Shown piece after piece: positions 34,693 to 42,337 of a stretch of DNA of 54,532 nucleotides (its first letter is position 1; each line of letters starts with the position of its first letter). This DNA is from an uncultured Pseudomonadales bacterium (lineage in GTDB: Bacteria > Pseudomonadota > Gammaproteobacteria > Pseudomonadales > Pseudohongiellaceae). The stretch is taken from NCBI GenBank assembly GCA_905478195.1, contig CAJQHM010000125.1, positions 1 through 54,532 of the forward strand, given 5' to 3'. The notes below the pieces were generated by a model. That model had not been told where the DNA came from, did no database searches, and was given only the letters and a program-made list of their open reading frames with translations. Position numbers and translations under genes: made by a program.

Positions 34693-35307
34693 ATGAGTGA
34701 CCTTCAAGAGATTCCTCTATTTCCGCTGCAATTGGTTCTATTCCCAGGGGGCAGGTTGGACCTGCAGATATACGAGCGTCGCTACATAGATCTGATAACC
34801 CACTGCATGCGCACGCAGACTGGCTTTGGCGTCTGCCTTTTAAAGCGAGGGCTGGAAACTGCCGCAGCGGGGACTTCGCAGACAATACATCGCACAGGTA
34901 CCTATGCGAATATCATTGATTGGGATCAACTGCCAAATGGGCTGCTTGGTATTACAGTAGAGGGCAGTGCCAAATTCAATATAGAGGAATGCTGGCAGAC
35001 GCCCAGCGATGTACTAACGGCCAAAGTCATTTTCAGTGAGAAGGATAGCGTCGGGAAAGAGCCTATTCCTATTGATGATGATTACACTGCTCTTGCGCAG
35101 CTATTGCAGAACCTGGAGAGTCACCCCCTGGTTGAGCAACAGAACCTGATCATCGACTATGATAATCTTTGGGACCTCGGTTGGCGTCTGGCAGAACTTA
35201 TTCCCATAGAAAATGAAAAGAGACAGCAGCTGTTGGAGATAGATGATCCCTGGGAGCGTATCGAAAACATCGAACAACTTGTCTCAGAACTTGCCAATGA
35301 GTCCTAG
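34693..35307 (+). CDS. LON peptidase substrate-binding domain protein
   Basis: Stand-alone Lon N-terminal-like (LAN) domain, without ATPase or protease regions. IPLFPLQLVLFPGGRLDLQIYE is the hallmark start, followed by RYIDLITHCMRTQTGFGVCLL. The second half is helical (WDLGWRLAELIPIENEKRQQLLEIDDP). Length 204 aa is typical of bacterial single-domain LAN proteins, whose function remains unclear, though substrate binding to Lon is often proposed. It lies 8 nt after mpl and is followed by a small membrane protein 74 nt later. Confidence 0.9.
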   Translation: MSDLQEIPLFPLQLVLFPGGRLDLQIYERRYIDLITHCMRTQTGFGVCLLKRGLETAAAGTSQTIHRTGTYANIIDWDQLPNGLLGITVEGSAKFNIEECWQTPSDVLTAKVIFSEKDSVGKEPIPIDDDYTALAQLLQNLESHPLVEQQNLIIDYDNLWDLGWRLAELIPIENEKRQQLLEIDDPWERIENIEQLVSELANES

Positions 35308-35381
35308 CCGCGAGAGCGCTTACAATGTGAGTCCGCGGGGTAGTGATAACAGAGTAACATCGCTTACTAGAGGCGCTGACT

Positions 35382-35597
35382 ATGCTGTCTAATCTAATCA
35401 ATACCTCAGGCTGGACACATGAGCAATGGCTTGCAGCCTGTATTCTGGCTTTCGCTGTATTGTCCATCGCCGTCGTAATGCATCGCATGCTCAAGCTATT
35501 TCGAATGACTAAAAAATCAAGCTATCAACCGAATCTGCGGCCACTCAGAAGACGGCGACTGCAGGCCGCCGACAAGTCGGAACAGCAAGATGAATAA
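35382..35597 (+). CDS. Small single-pass membrane protein coupled to a protease gene
   Basis: 71 aa with a GAGG ribosome binding site 8 nt before ATG. One transmembrane helix (QWLAACILAFAVLSIAVVMH), preceded by a short hydrophilic start and followed by a strongly basic cytoplasmic-looking tail (LRPLRRRRLQAADKSEQQ). Its stop overlaps the start of the trypsin-like protease by 8 nt, implying translational coupling. No family recognised. A role as membrane partner of the protease is plausible but untested. Confidence 0.7.
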   Translation: MLSNLINTSGWTHEQWLAACILAFAVLSIAVVMHRMLKLFRMTKKSSYQPNLRPLRRRRLQAADKSEQQDE

Positions 35598-36420
35598 GAC
35601 CCGTTCGATAAAATCTAAGTCTCTCGCTTATTGCCTGCTATTAAGTCTGGTGATCCCCAGCAGTTCCGCAATAATTATTCGCCACGATGTAGGGCCTGCG
35701 AGCTATGAGGTTCAGCCAAGCCGTTACCCCTCCGTATTCTTCATGGAACGTCAGGGCAATCGAAAAGTCTGCGCTGCAACTGTAATCCATCGGCAGTGGG
35801 CGTTGACGGCGGCGCATTGTGTGGAGCAGACGCTGCTTGGCAATACATTAGCCAATGACCGAGACTTCGCCGTAGTCGTTGCTGGGCAAGACCGAGAGAT
35901 AGATGCGGTTATCATCCATCCGGATTTTGATATGAGTGATGCGGCGGATGTGGATCTCGCTCTACTGCGATTTAAAGAGCCATCGGCAACGCCGAGAGTG
36001 ATGCCAATACGTCTGCAGGAATTGGAGATCGGCTCGACAGTGAGCCTGCTAGGCTGGGGTTACTTTGGTCTGGGGACGACAGGCCGGCAATATAACGATG
36101 GCAGCCTCCGCCTCGCTATGAATCGCGTCACCGATGTGAATCGGCGATTTCGTATTGAGTTTGATGACCCCAGGGATTCTGCCAGCCTGGCTTTGCCCCT
36201 GGAGGGAGTGCCGGGCTTGGGCGATAGCGGGGGGCCGGCACTGTTCGACAGCGGAAATGGTCTCTTCCTCGTCGGGATCACGGTGGGTGAGATAGAGGGA
36301 GAGGATTTTTCGGAGGAAACTCAGGGGAAATACGGGGCTATTGCAGTTTACGAAAGTATCGCTGTGCATATAGACTGGATCGAAACCGTCATAGGCAGTC
36401 CGGCACCATTCGATAGCTAG
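35590..36420 (+). CDS. Secreted trypsin-like serine protease (S1A)
   Basis: Exported chymotrypsin-fold protease. Signal peptide about residues 11-27 (SLAYCLLLSLVIPSSSA). The complete triad is seen: His76 in WALTAAHCVE, Asp122 in DVDLALLRF, and Ser213 in GLGDSGGPAL. Cys61 and Cys77 can make the His-loop disulfide; there are few other cysteines. A GWGYFG strand precedes the Ser domain. It starts within the last codons of the upstream small membrane protein. Bacterial S1A proteases are uncommon outside secreted roles, so it probably acts in the periplasm or outside; the target is unknown. Confidence 0.9.
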   Translation: MNKTRSIKSKSLAYCLLLSLVIPSSSAIIIRHDVGPASYEVQPSRYPSVFFMERQGNRKVCAATVIHRQWALTAAHCVEQTLLGNTLANDRDFAVVVAGQDREIDAVIIHPDFDMSDAADVDLALLRFKEPSATPRVMPIRLQELEIGSTVSLLGWGYFGLGTTGRQYNDGSLRLAMNRVTDVNRRFRIEFDDPRDSASLALPLEGVPGLGDSGGPALFDSGNGLFLVGITVGEIEGEDFSEETQGKYGAIAVYESIAVHIDWIETVIGSPAPFDS

Positions 36421-36503
36421 TTACGTCAACGCATTGCTGACAACTTAGAACAATAGCTGATTCGATTCGGTTACTGTTCAGTTACTGAGAGGCAGGGGCA
36501 ATA

Positions 36504-37240
36504 ATGATCAAAAAATTCTAATCTCCGTAGTATTCCTCCTGCTGTAGCTGGGTGGTGGAGTGTACTTCTATTTCGATTCTCTGGTGAAGAGCGGCATTGA
36601 AGTCGTAGGCTCCAGTGTGTTGGGAACGGCAGTTACCGTAGAGGGTGCGTCGGTATCACCGCTTAACGGGCAGGGGAATATCTCCGGGCTGCGTGTCGAA
36701 AACCCGGAGGGCTACAATTCACAATATGCCTTCGAGCTAGACTCGGTCGCTGTGAGCATCAATGTAGGCTCGGTATTCAGCGATGTTCTGGAGGTAGATT
36801 CGATCACCATCGTGCAGCCAACGATCACCTATGAGACCAAGATTACCACCGATAATATACGCGCCTTGCTCGCCAATCTTCCTGAGAGTGGGGCTGCTTC
36901 AAGCAGTTCGGCAGAGTCGGACGAGGCGGGTCAGCAGATTATCATTCACGAACTGCGCATCCTGGATTCACAGCTCAACCTTGTTGCTGCGATTGTGACG
37001 GCACCGGTTGCCCTGGCAGATATCGAGATACGTGATATCGGCGGCGAAGGTGGGTCGACCAGTGCGGTGAATGCGGTGCGTGTTGTGCTTGCAGAGTTAA
37101 GCCGCTCGATTCTGAATGCCGATCTGCCCAGCCTGGACCTGTTAAAAGAGTCTGTTGAAGAGCGAATAGAAGACGGGGCGCAGCGCGTCGAAGAGGCGGT
37201 AGAAGACTTGGGCGGCAGGCTGCGCGGCCTCCTGAACTAG
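36504..37240 (+). pseudogene. Decayed membrane-anchored (AsmA-like?) gene, frameshift plus nonsense codon at 5' end
   Basis: An intact AGGGG ribosome binding site precedes ATG 36504 (MIKK), but a run of six A (36510-36515) shifts the frame into a stop. Adding one A restores MIKKILISVVFLLL, a signal-anchor, followed by TAG at 36545-36547, then LGGGVYFYFDSLVKSGIEV. From 36560 the frame is open to 37240 with well-formed sequence: VEGASVSPLNGQGNISGL, repeated beta strands, and an acidic C-terminus of helix RIEDGAQRVEEAVEDLGG. Two separate lesions fall in the anchor and the body looks conserved. GTG 36560 has no ribosome binding site at proper spacing. Resemblance to AsmA-type beta-rich envelope proteins is weak inference. 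Assembly error in the A-run is possible. Confidence 0.7.
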
Positions 37241-37277
37241 GGTTCCTGACTCTAATCGGCTCTATCAGGATATTTCC

Positions 37278-37306
37278 GGCATCGAGGGATTGATCTACTC
37301 GATGCC
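37278..37306. other. 9-bp hairpin across the 3' end of the YdcF gene
   Basis: GGCATCGAG (37278-37286) pairs exactly with CTCGATGCC (37298-37306) around an 11-nt loop. It includes the last four codons and stop of the minus-strand YdcF gene and lies 38 nt after the decayed plus-strand gene. There is no T-tract on either strand, so it is at best a weak or Rho-assisted terminator. Confidence 0.4.
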
Positions 37307-38125
37307 TGTCACAGCGCAGTTGTTCCTCTCGCCGGGCAGGAATCGGTCGGTTCTGCCGCTGAGGCGGTAAGCAGTCAAGCCTACCCATTCTCTGACGGCA
37401 GTTCCAAGTACCGAGAGATTTTCGCCGAAAGAGAAATTGATTCGTAGCAGATGTCCCTTCTGCGAGTAGTGATCGACCGGATAGGCCTGCGCCGACCAAC
37501 CCTCCTGACAGAATACCCCAATCGATCTAGGCATATGAAAGGCGGAGGTAATCAGCAGCCAGTTCTCGTCATCTTCAGGCGAGACCAGTTCTCTGCTGTT
37601 TCTGGCATTCTCTGAAGTATTGCGTGACTCGCTCTCGAAGACGATGGCGCGCTCGGCCAGGCCCAGCTGATCGAACAGGATGCGAGCCATCTCAGCCTCC
37701 TTAAACTCCTGCTCGGTAACGGAACCGCTGCCGCCGGTAAACACCAGTTGGGCATTGGGGTAGAGTCGCGCCAGATAGAGGAAGTTGGTGAGTCGATCGG
37801 CACCCCCACCCAACTCCGGTTGCTGCCAGATATTGGATAGGCGAGGCGAGATGGCGCCTCCAAGAACGACGATACCGTCTACCTCACCGGGCAGGGCTGC
37901 ATTGCTGGTGAAGCGGTTTTCCAGCGGCGCTATTAGCCACTCACCAACGGGGAAGAAGCCTATGACTAATAGCAGTAGAGCGCAGGATGCGAGCAGAGCG
38001 CGCGAGACTCTCTGCCAGTTCAGCAGGACAGCAATCCAGGCGGACACGCCCAGAATGACGATAAGGCTATCTGGCGAAATGAGGGCCCAGACAATTTTAG
38101 AAGCCAGAAAGAATGCGGTGTCCAT
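37295..38125 (-). CDS. YdcF/ElyC family membrane protein (DUF218)
   Basis: Inner-membrane protein with a DUF218 domain linked to envelope homeostasis (ElyC, SanA relatives). Two hydrophobic N-terminal helices (LIVILGVSAWIAVLLNW and LLASCALLLLVIGFFPVGEW) precede the domain signature GEVDGIVVLGGAISPR, GGADRLTNFLYLARLYPNAQLVFTGGSG split by loops, ESESRNTSENARNS and LLITSAFHMPRSIG. Length 276 aa is close to ElyC (about 260 aa). It converges with the decayed gene; upstream it is divergent from the Prx5-type gene. Orthology to ElyC specifically is not certain. Confidence 0.9.
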   Translation of the reverse strand: MDTAFFLASKIVWALISPDSLIVILGVSAWIAVLLNWQRVSRALLASCALLLLVIGFFPVGEWLIAPLENRFTSNAALPGEVDGIVVLGGAISPRLSNIWQQPELGGGADRLTNFLYLARLYPNAQLVFTGGSGSVTEQEFKEAEMARILFDQLGLAERAIVFESESRNTSENARNSRELVSPEDDENWLLITSAFHMPRSIGVFCQEGWSAQAYPVDHYSQKGHLLRINFSFGENLSVLGTAVREWVGLTAYRLSGRTDRFLPGERNNCAVTGIE

Positions 38126-38277
38126 GGAGGTTCTTCAATTGCTTAACGGTAAAATAAGGCTTCGAATGCTAACCCAAAATAGGGCGGATCACATCGCTAT
38201 TTTTAGGCCTTAGCTTGTGCCATCGAATTTGCTACTATCCGTTCACTGAATCAAATATAACCACGTAGGAGTTAGAC

Positions 38278-38757
38278 ATGACGATCCAAGTCGGAGACAA
38301 GGTTCCATCGGTAAATTTTAAGCACATGACGGCAGAGGGACCCGCAGACATAAGCAGTGATGAGATATTTGCAGGCAAGAAGGTGGTCTTCTTTGCCGTG
38401 CCTGGCGCCTTCACGCCGGGCTGTTCATTGACGCATCTGCCTGGCTTCGTAGTCAATGCAGACGCACTGAAGGCTAAGGGCGCCGACACTATAGCCTGCA
38501 TGGCCGTGAATGACGCGTTCGTCATGGGTGCCTGGGGTCAGAATCAGAATGCCGAAGAGATAATGATGCTTGCCGACGGCAATGCTGATTTCACCGCCGC
38601 AATTGGTCTTGAGCTGGACGCCAGTGGCTTCGGCATGGGTAAGCGGGCGCAGCGATTTGGCATGATCGTCGAAGACGGCACGGTGACTTATCTTGGCATC
38701 GAGGCCCCCGGCGAGATCAAGGTGAGTTCTGCAGAGGCTATGCTAGAGCAACTTTAG
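38278..38757 (+). CDS. Peroxiredoxin, Prx5 type
   Basis: Thiol peroxidase of the Prx5/AhpC-TSA superfamily. The peroxidatic Cys49 is in PGAFTPGCSLTHLPGF, the canonical Prx5 motif, with strand IACMAVNDAFVMGAWG following. There is no obvious resolving cysteine at the human Prx5 position, so it may be 1-Cys and use glutathione or glutaredoxin. AGGAG lies about 7 nt before ATG; length 159 aa is usual. It is the second peroxiredoxin of the window, beside bcp. It stands alone, divergent from the YdcF gene. The protein is cytoplasmic. Confidence 0.92.
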   Translation: MTIQVGDKVPSVNFKHMTAEGPADISSDEIFAGKKVVFFAVPGAFTPGCSLTHLPGFVVNADALKAKGADTIACMAVNDAFVMGAWGQNQNAEEIMMLADGNADFTAAIGLELDASGFGMGKRAQRFGMIVEDGTVTYLGIEAPGEIKVSSAEAMLEQL

Positions 38758-38972
38758 GGGTTTCTCGTCTAGGTATTGGGGGCAATTTCCTCGCATGTAT
38801 TGCGTATTCATGCCCTTTAATGCCTTTATCAATTCTGCCAGAAATAATTCAAACTCTGGAATCTTATGCAGTGAACGGGTACAACTTAGTGTGTATCAGG
38901 CATTGGAAAGCTTTCTGAATTAATGACAGATTGGATCGATTGCAAGACTAAGAATAAAAACAGGGAATCCCG

Positions 38973-40658
38973 ATGAGCGCGACTACGCAACAAGTCGAAA
39001 GCATACCCATGCGAAGCAAGATAGGCCTGTGGCTAGGACCCTTGGTTTTCGTTCTTGTGCTGTTATTCGTAGATCTTGATCCTGGCAATCCCTTGGTAAC
39101 TCGAATGGCCGCGGTAATTTTACTGATGGCTATCTGGTGGATTACCGAGGCTATTCCGCTTTCCGCAACGGCGCTGCTTCCCATCGTGTTATTTCCACTG
39201 TTGGGAATAATGCGCGGTCGTCTGGTGCCCGCTGCAAATCAGATCGATTTCGAGACTGCAAGCTTGCGCAACGGCCTTAGCCCCTCCGATCTGGATATCA
39301 TTTTTCCCAACGTAGCCGGTCAGTACATGGACTGGATAATCCTGTTATTTCTCGGTGGATTTATCATTGCTACGGCAGTGGAAAAATGGGCTCTGCATAA
39401 GCGTATCGCCTTACACATACTCAAATTAATCGGCGGACAGCCGCATCGTCTCGTTCTCGGTTTCATGGTTGCCACTGGATTCCTCTCTATGTGGCTATCG
39501 AATACCTCTACCGCGTTAATGATGATGCCCATGGGTATGTCGCTAATTCTTTTATATGAAGAGTTGAACCGAGAGGCCGCCGCTAAGGGTGCCATCATTG
39601 ACAAGCGTGCAGAAAACTTCCCCCTGACGCTCTTGTTAGGCATCGCCTATTCGGCATCTATCGGTGGCTTCGCCACGCTGATAGGCACGCCTCCTAACGG
39701 TGTCCTCGTGACTCAGATGCCCCAGTTATTTCCCGAAGCGCCAGAGATCACTTTTGCCTCCTGGATGGTCTTTGCCCTGCCTATGAGTGCCGCGTATATG
39801 CTTATCGCCTGGTTTGTGCTGACCAGGTTTGTGTTTCCTCTGCCCGCGACGACCCCCTTCAGTGGTCGCGATTTCATACGCGATGAGATCGCCAAGCTAG
39901 GCGTGATGTCTTCAGAGGAGAAGAGGGTCACCTTCGTGTTTGTCAGCGCCGCGCTATTATGGATGACGAGAAAGGAACGTCTGTTTGGTGCCGACGTAGA
40001 TATATTTGGTTGGAGTCACTATCTGGATTCCTTCCTCGGCTACATGGGCTCCGAACCGGTTGGTTATATGATAGACGATGGAACCGTATCGATAGCGATG
40101 GCGCTACTGCTTTTCATCATTCCTGCGAGCAAGAAAGTCGGTGGTCGCTTGATGGATTGGGAAGATGCGAAAAAAGTGCCATGGGGCATCTTGTTATTGT
40201 TTGGTGGCGGTCTAGCCCTCGCGAAAGGGTTTACCACATCCGGGCTGGGCAGTTTTATCGCCGGGCAGCTTCAGTCCCTGCTGGGTGATGCCAGCCCTCT
40301 GGTTATAGTGATAAGCACGGTGAGCTTCATTACCGGGCTTACGGAGGTAACATCCAACACGGCAACTATCTCCCTGTCTCTGCCAATTATGGCGAGCCTG
40401 TCGCAGGCCATAGGCGTGCATCCGCTGTTGTTACTAATACCGACGACTCTGGCCGCGTCCTGTGCCTTTATGCTGCCAGTGTCCACTCCGCCAAATGCAA
40501 TAGTCTACGGCTCTGGTCGGGTACCGATAATGAAGATGGTGGTGGCGGGGATCTGGCTGGACATTATTTCGGTGTTTTTACTCACGCTCTTCGTCTACAC
40601 ATTGGGCCATCTAACCTTCGGCGTATTAGGCCCGTTTCCGGCTTGGGCAGCACCCTAG
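38973..40658 (+). CDS. SLC13/DASS family sodium:dicarboxylate symporter
   Basis: Inner-membrane transporter for dicarboxylates or related anions, sodium-driven. The two SNT motifs of the DASS fold are visible: WLSNTSTALMMMP near residue 173 and the second EVTSNTATISLSLPI near 456. TEAIPLSATALLPIVLFP and IGTPPNGV are also diagnostic. About eleven hydrophobic helices are seen. It is 561 aa, longer than bacterial VcINDY (about 460 aa), with an insert around residues 55-120 including a hydrophilic segment. AGGGA precedes ATG. It is monocistronic, with a terminator 146 nt downstream. Confidence 0.9.
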   Translation: MSATTQQVESIPMRSKIGLWLGPLVFVLVLLFVDLDPGNPLVTRMAAVILLMAIWWITEAIPLSATALLPIVLFPLLGIMRGRLVPAANQIDFETASLRNGLSPSDLDIIFPNVAGQYMDWIILLFLGGFIIATAVEKWALHKRIALHILKLIGGQPHRLVLGFMVATGFLSMWLSNTSTALMMMPMGMSLILLYEELNREAAAKGAIIDKRAENFPLTLLLGIAYSASIGGFATLIGTPPNGVLVTQMPQLFPEAPEITFASWMVFALPMSAAYMLIAWFVLTRFVFPLPATTPFSGRDFIRDEIAKLGVMSSEEKRVTFVFVSAALLWMTRKERLFGADVDIFGWSHYLDSFLGYMGSEPVGYMIDDGTVSIAMALLLFIIPASKKVGGRLMDWEDAKKVPWGILLLFGGGLALAKGFTTSGLGSFIAGQLQSLLGDASPLVIVISTVSFITGLTEVTSNTATISLSLPIMASLSQAIGVHPLLLLIPTTLAASCAFMLPVSTPPNAIVYGSGRVPIMKMVVAGIWLDIISVFLLTLFVYTLGHLTFGVLGPFPAWAAP

Positions 40659-40804
40659 GGCTTTGATCCTTCGTAATTAATTATAGAATGGCCAAAAAAA
40701 CCGGTGGCTACACCCTCTTTATGCTATGTATTAGCCTATAGAGAGTGCCTGAAGGGTATTGCACCGGATAATCAGGGTGTTAAGCCCGATGAGGTGGCGG
40801 GGAG

Positions 40805-40824
40805 TCGCTAGTGAGCGATTTTTT
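40805..40824 (+). terminator. Short hairpin plus T-tract in the leader of the diguanylate cyclase
   Basis: TCGCT (40805-40809) pairs with AGCGA (40814-40818) around AGTG, followed by six T. It is 146 nt after the transporter stop and 55 nt before the GGDEF start. A further perfect stem GGGTG/CACCC lies at 40834-40847, between this terminator and the gene. It could be the transporter terminator or part of a premature-termination device. Confidence 0.55.
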
Positions 40825-40879
40825 GTCGACAAGGGGTGTTGTCACCCAGACGAGAACAACGATTAGTTTTTAAAATTCT

Positions 40880-41551
40880 ATGAATGGTGAGCAGATAGAC
40901 AATAAAGTGGCAGTAAAACCCTGTCCAGCCGGCGATGAGAATTGCACAAACCTCTCTGAAGTGCAGCGGCTTCAGGAGGAGATCCGGCAATTAGCCGCGT
41001 TAGTCCGTACGGACGAGCTTACGCGCCTATTCAATTATCGCTACTTCAATCAGGCCTTGAGTCTGGAGATGGAGCGGACGCGCCGTTCCGGCCAGCCCAC
41101 CTGTCTGATCATGCTAGATCTGGATCATTTTAAGACAATCAATGACGCCTACGGTCATGAAGTCGGAAATGTCGTACTCGGCCATATATCTACCCTTATA
41201 AAAAAGACAGTGCGCAGGCTCGATATACCTTGTCGATACGGAGGTGAGGAATTCACAATCATTCTCCCCGATACAACTCTCAAACAGGGTGTGCGCTTCG
41301 CGAATCGACTTCGTCTTATTGTCGAAAACTCTCCTGCGAAAGCACCCGATGCCCTATTGGGAATTGAGGCGAGCTTTGGTGTTGATGTCTACACGAAGGG
41401 CGATCAACAGACAGAAAAAGAATTTGTCCAGAAGGTTGATTCCTATCTTTATCTGGCAAAGCAGGAAGGGCGTAATAGAGTCTGCCACAGACCTTTTAGC
41501 GAAGAAGCTAGCAGCACGGCAACGTCAAACAGCGCTGAAAATAGCATCTGA
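40880..41551 (+). CDS. Diguanylate cyclase, stand-alone GGDEF domain
   Basis: Makes cyclic di-GMP from two GTP. The catalytic GGEEF motif is at residues 121-125 with RYGGEEF, and the inhibitory I-site R112xxD115 lies five residues before it, so product feedback is expected. DELTRLFNYRYFNQAL and LDLDHFKTINDAYGHEVGN are canonical. A short N-terminus of about 35 residues with a CxxxxxxC pair (Cys15, Cys22) and a helical coil (VQRLQEEIRQLAALV) may mediate dimerisation or sensing; no known sensor domain is present. No Shine-Dalgarno is visible before ATG 40880. It converges with the NUDIX gene, 26 nt apart. Confidence 0.92.
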   Translation: MNGEQIDNKVAVKPCPAGDENCTNLSEVQRLQEEIRQLAALVRTDELTRLFNYRYFNQALSLEMERTRRSGQPTCLIMLDLDHFKTINDAYGHEVGNVVLGHISTLIKKTVRRLDIPCRYGGEEFTIILPDTTLKQGVRFANRLRLIVENSPAKAPDALLGIEASFGVDVYTKGDQQTEKEFVQKVDSYLYLAKQEGRNRVCHRPFSEEASSTATSNSAENSI

Positions 41552-41577
41552 GTCCAGCTGTAAACCCACCCCCAAAC

Positions 41578-42246
41578 TTAAGGCTTATTTTTTCCTTCGG
41601 CTATCATCTGGGCAAGATGGTAAAGAATTGCTGCGGTCGCGCCCCAAATCCGAAATCGTTCAAATTGAAGCTCGAGTACTTTTCTCGATTGCTTGTCATA
41701 GGTCATTGTCGAGGAGGTATAGGCATTTCTGTCGAGTAAAAGCGACAGGGGTACATGAAAGATCTCGGCAACTTCAATTGGGCAGGGCTTGAACTGAAGC
41801 CCCGGCTCTATAAGGCCTACGATAGGTGTAATCTGAAAGCCAGACGGTAGCGCCATGTCTCCCAGGCGACCTATCACCTCTACCTTGTCTCGAGCTAGAC
41901 CAATCTCTTCTTCACTCTCTCGCAGTGCCGTTGCCACAACATCAACATCCATATCATCTTCAGATCCACCAGGTAGGCTGACTTGGCCAGCGTGACTTTT
42001 TAGATTCTCAGATCGCACCGTCAGTACTATTTCGCTGTTATTGCCTGAGCCATGACGAGTGATGGGGATTAAAACAGAGGCTTTGCGCAGGGGCGTAGAC
42101 CGCGCTCGCATCATCGTGTTCACAGAGTTGTCGGGATGAAATATAGGGTCAGGGTCTTCGTTACCGTTGCGAGAAAAATAGGCTAGCAGGTCATCGAAGA
42201 CCTGCTGCGCATCATTGTCATCCTGATATTTATCACGTCTGCTCAT
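41578..42246 (-). CDS. NUDIX hydrolase, CoA pyrophosphatase (NudL/YeaB type)
   Basis: Hydrolyses CoA or its derivatives to 4'-phosphopantetheine and 3',5'-ADP. Core features are LTVRSENLKSHAGQVSLPGG (the CoA-NUDIX signature QVSLPGG) and the NUDIX box GGSEDDMDVDVVATALRE continuing to SEEEIGL. Length 222 aa is near E. coli NudL (192 aa); the N-terminal 45 residues are an acidic extension (DDNDAQQVFDDLLAYF). It converges with the GGDEF gene and lies upstream of the TonB terminator. No strong ribosome binding site. The CoA-rich gene content of the window fits a housecleaning role. Confidence 0.9.
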   Translation of the reverse strand: MSRRDKYQDDNDAQQVFDDLLAYFSRNGNEDPDPIFHPDNSVNTMMRARSTPLRKASVLIPITRHGSGNNSEIVLTVRSENLKSHAGQVSLPGGSEDDMDVDVVATALRESEEEIGLARDKVEVIGRLGDMALPSGFQITPIVGLIEPGLQFKPCPIEVAEIFHVPLSLLLDRNAYTSSTMTYDKQSRKVLELQFERFRIWGATAAILYHLAQMIAEGKNKP

Positions 42247-42292
42247 CGCGCTGACACTATACCCTAATCGCTAATTTGTAAAAGCCGGAAAT

Positions 42293-42320
42293 AAAAATGC
42301 CGACTTGCGTCGGCATTTTT
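42293..42320 (-). terminator. Bidirectional rho-independent terminator downstream of the TonB receptor gene
   Basis: AAAAATGCCGAC (42293-42304) and GTCGGCATTTTT (42309-42320) form a perfect 12-bp stem with a TTGC loop (GCAA on the minus strand) and A/T-tracts on both sides. It lies 17 nt after the minus-strand TonB stop and ends transcription of that gene. Confidence 0.9.
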
Positions 42321-42337
42321 ATATTGCGCTATTGAGG

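Noticed and set aside
40680-40880. Possible cyclic di-GMP riboswitch before the GGDEF gene
   Set aside because: The GEMM core motifs are not present; only a terminator and one extra stem are seen.
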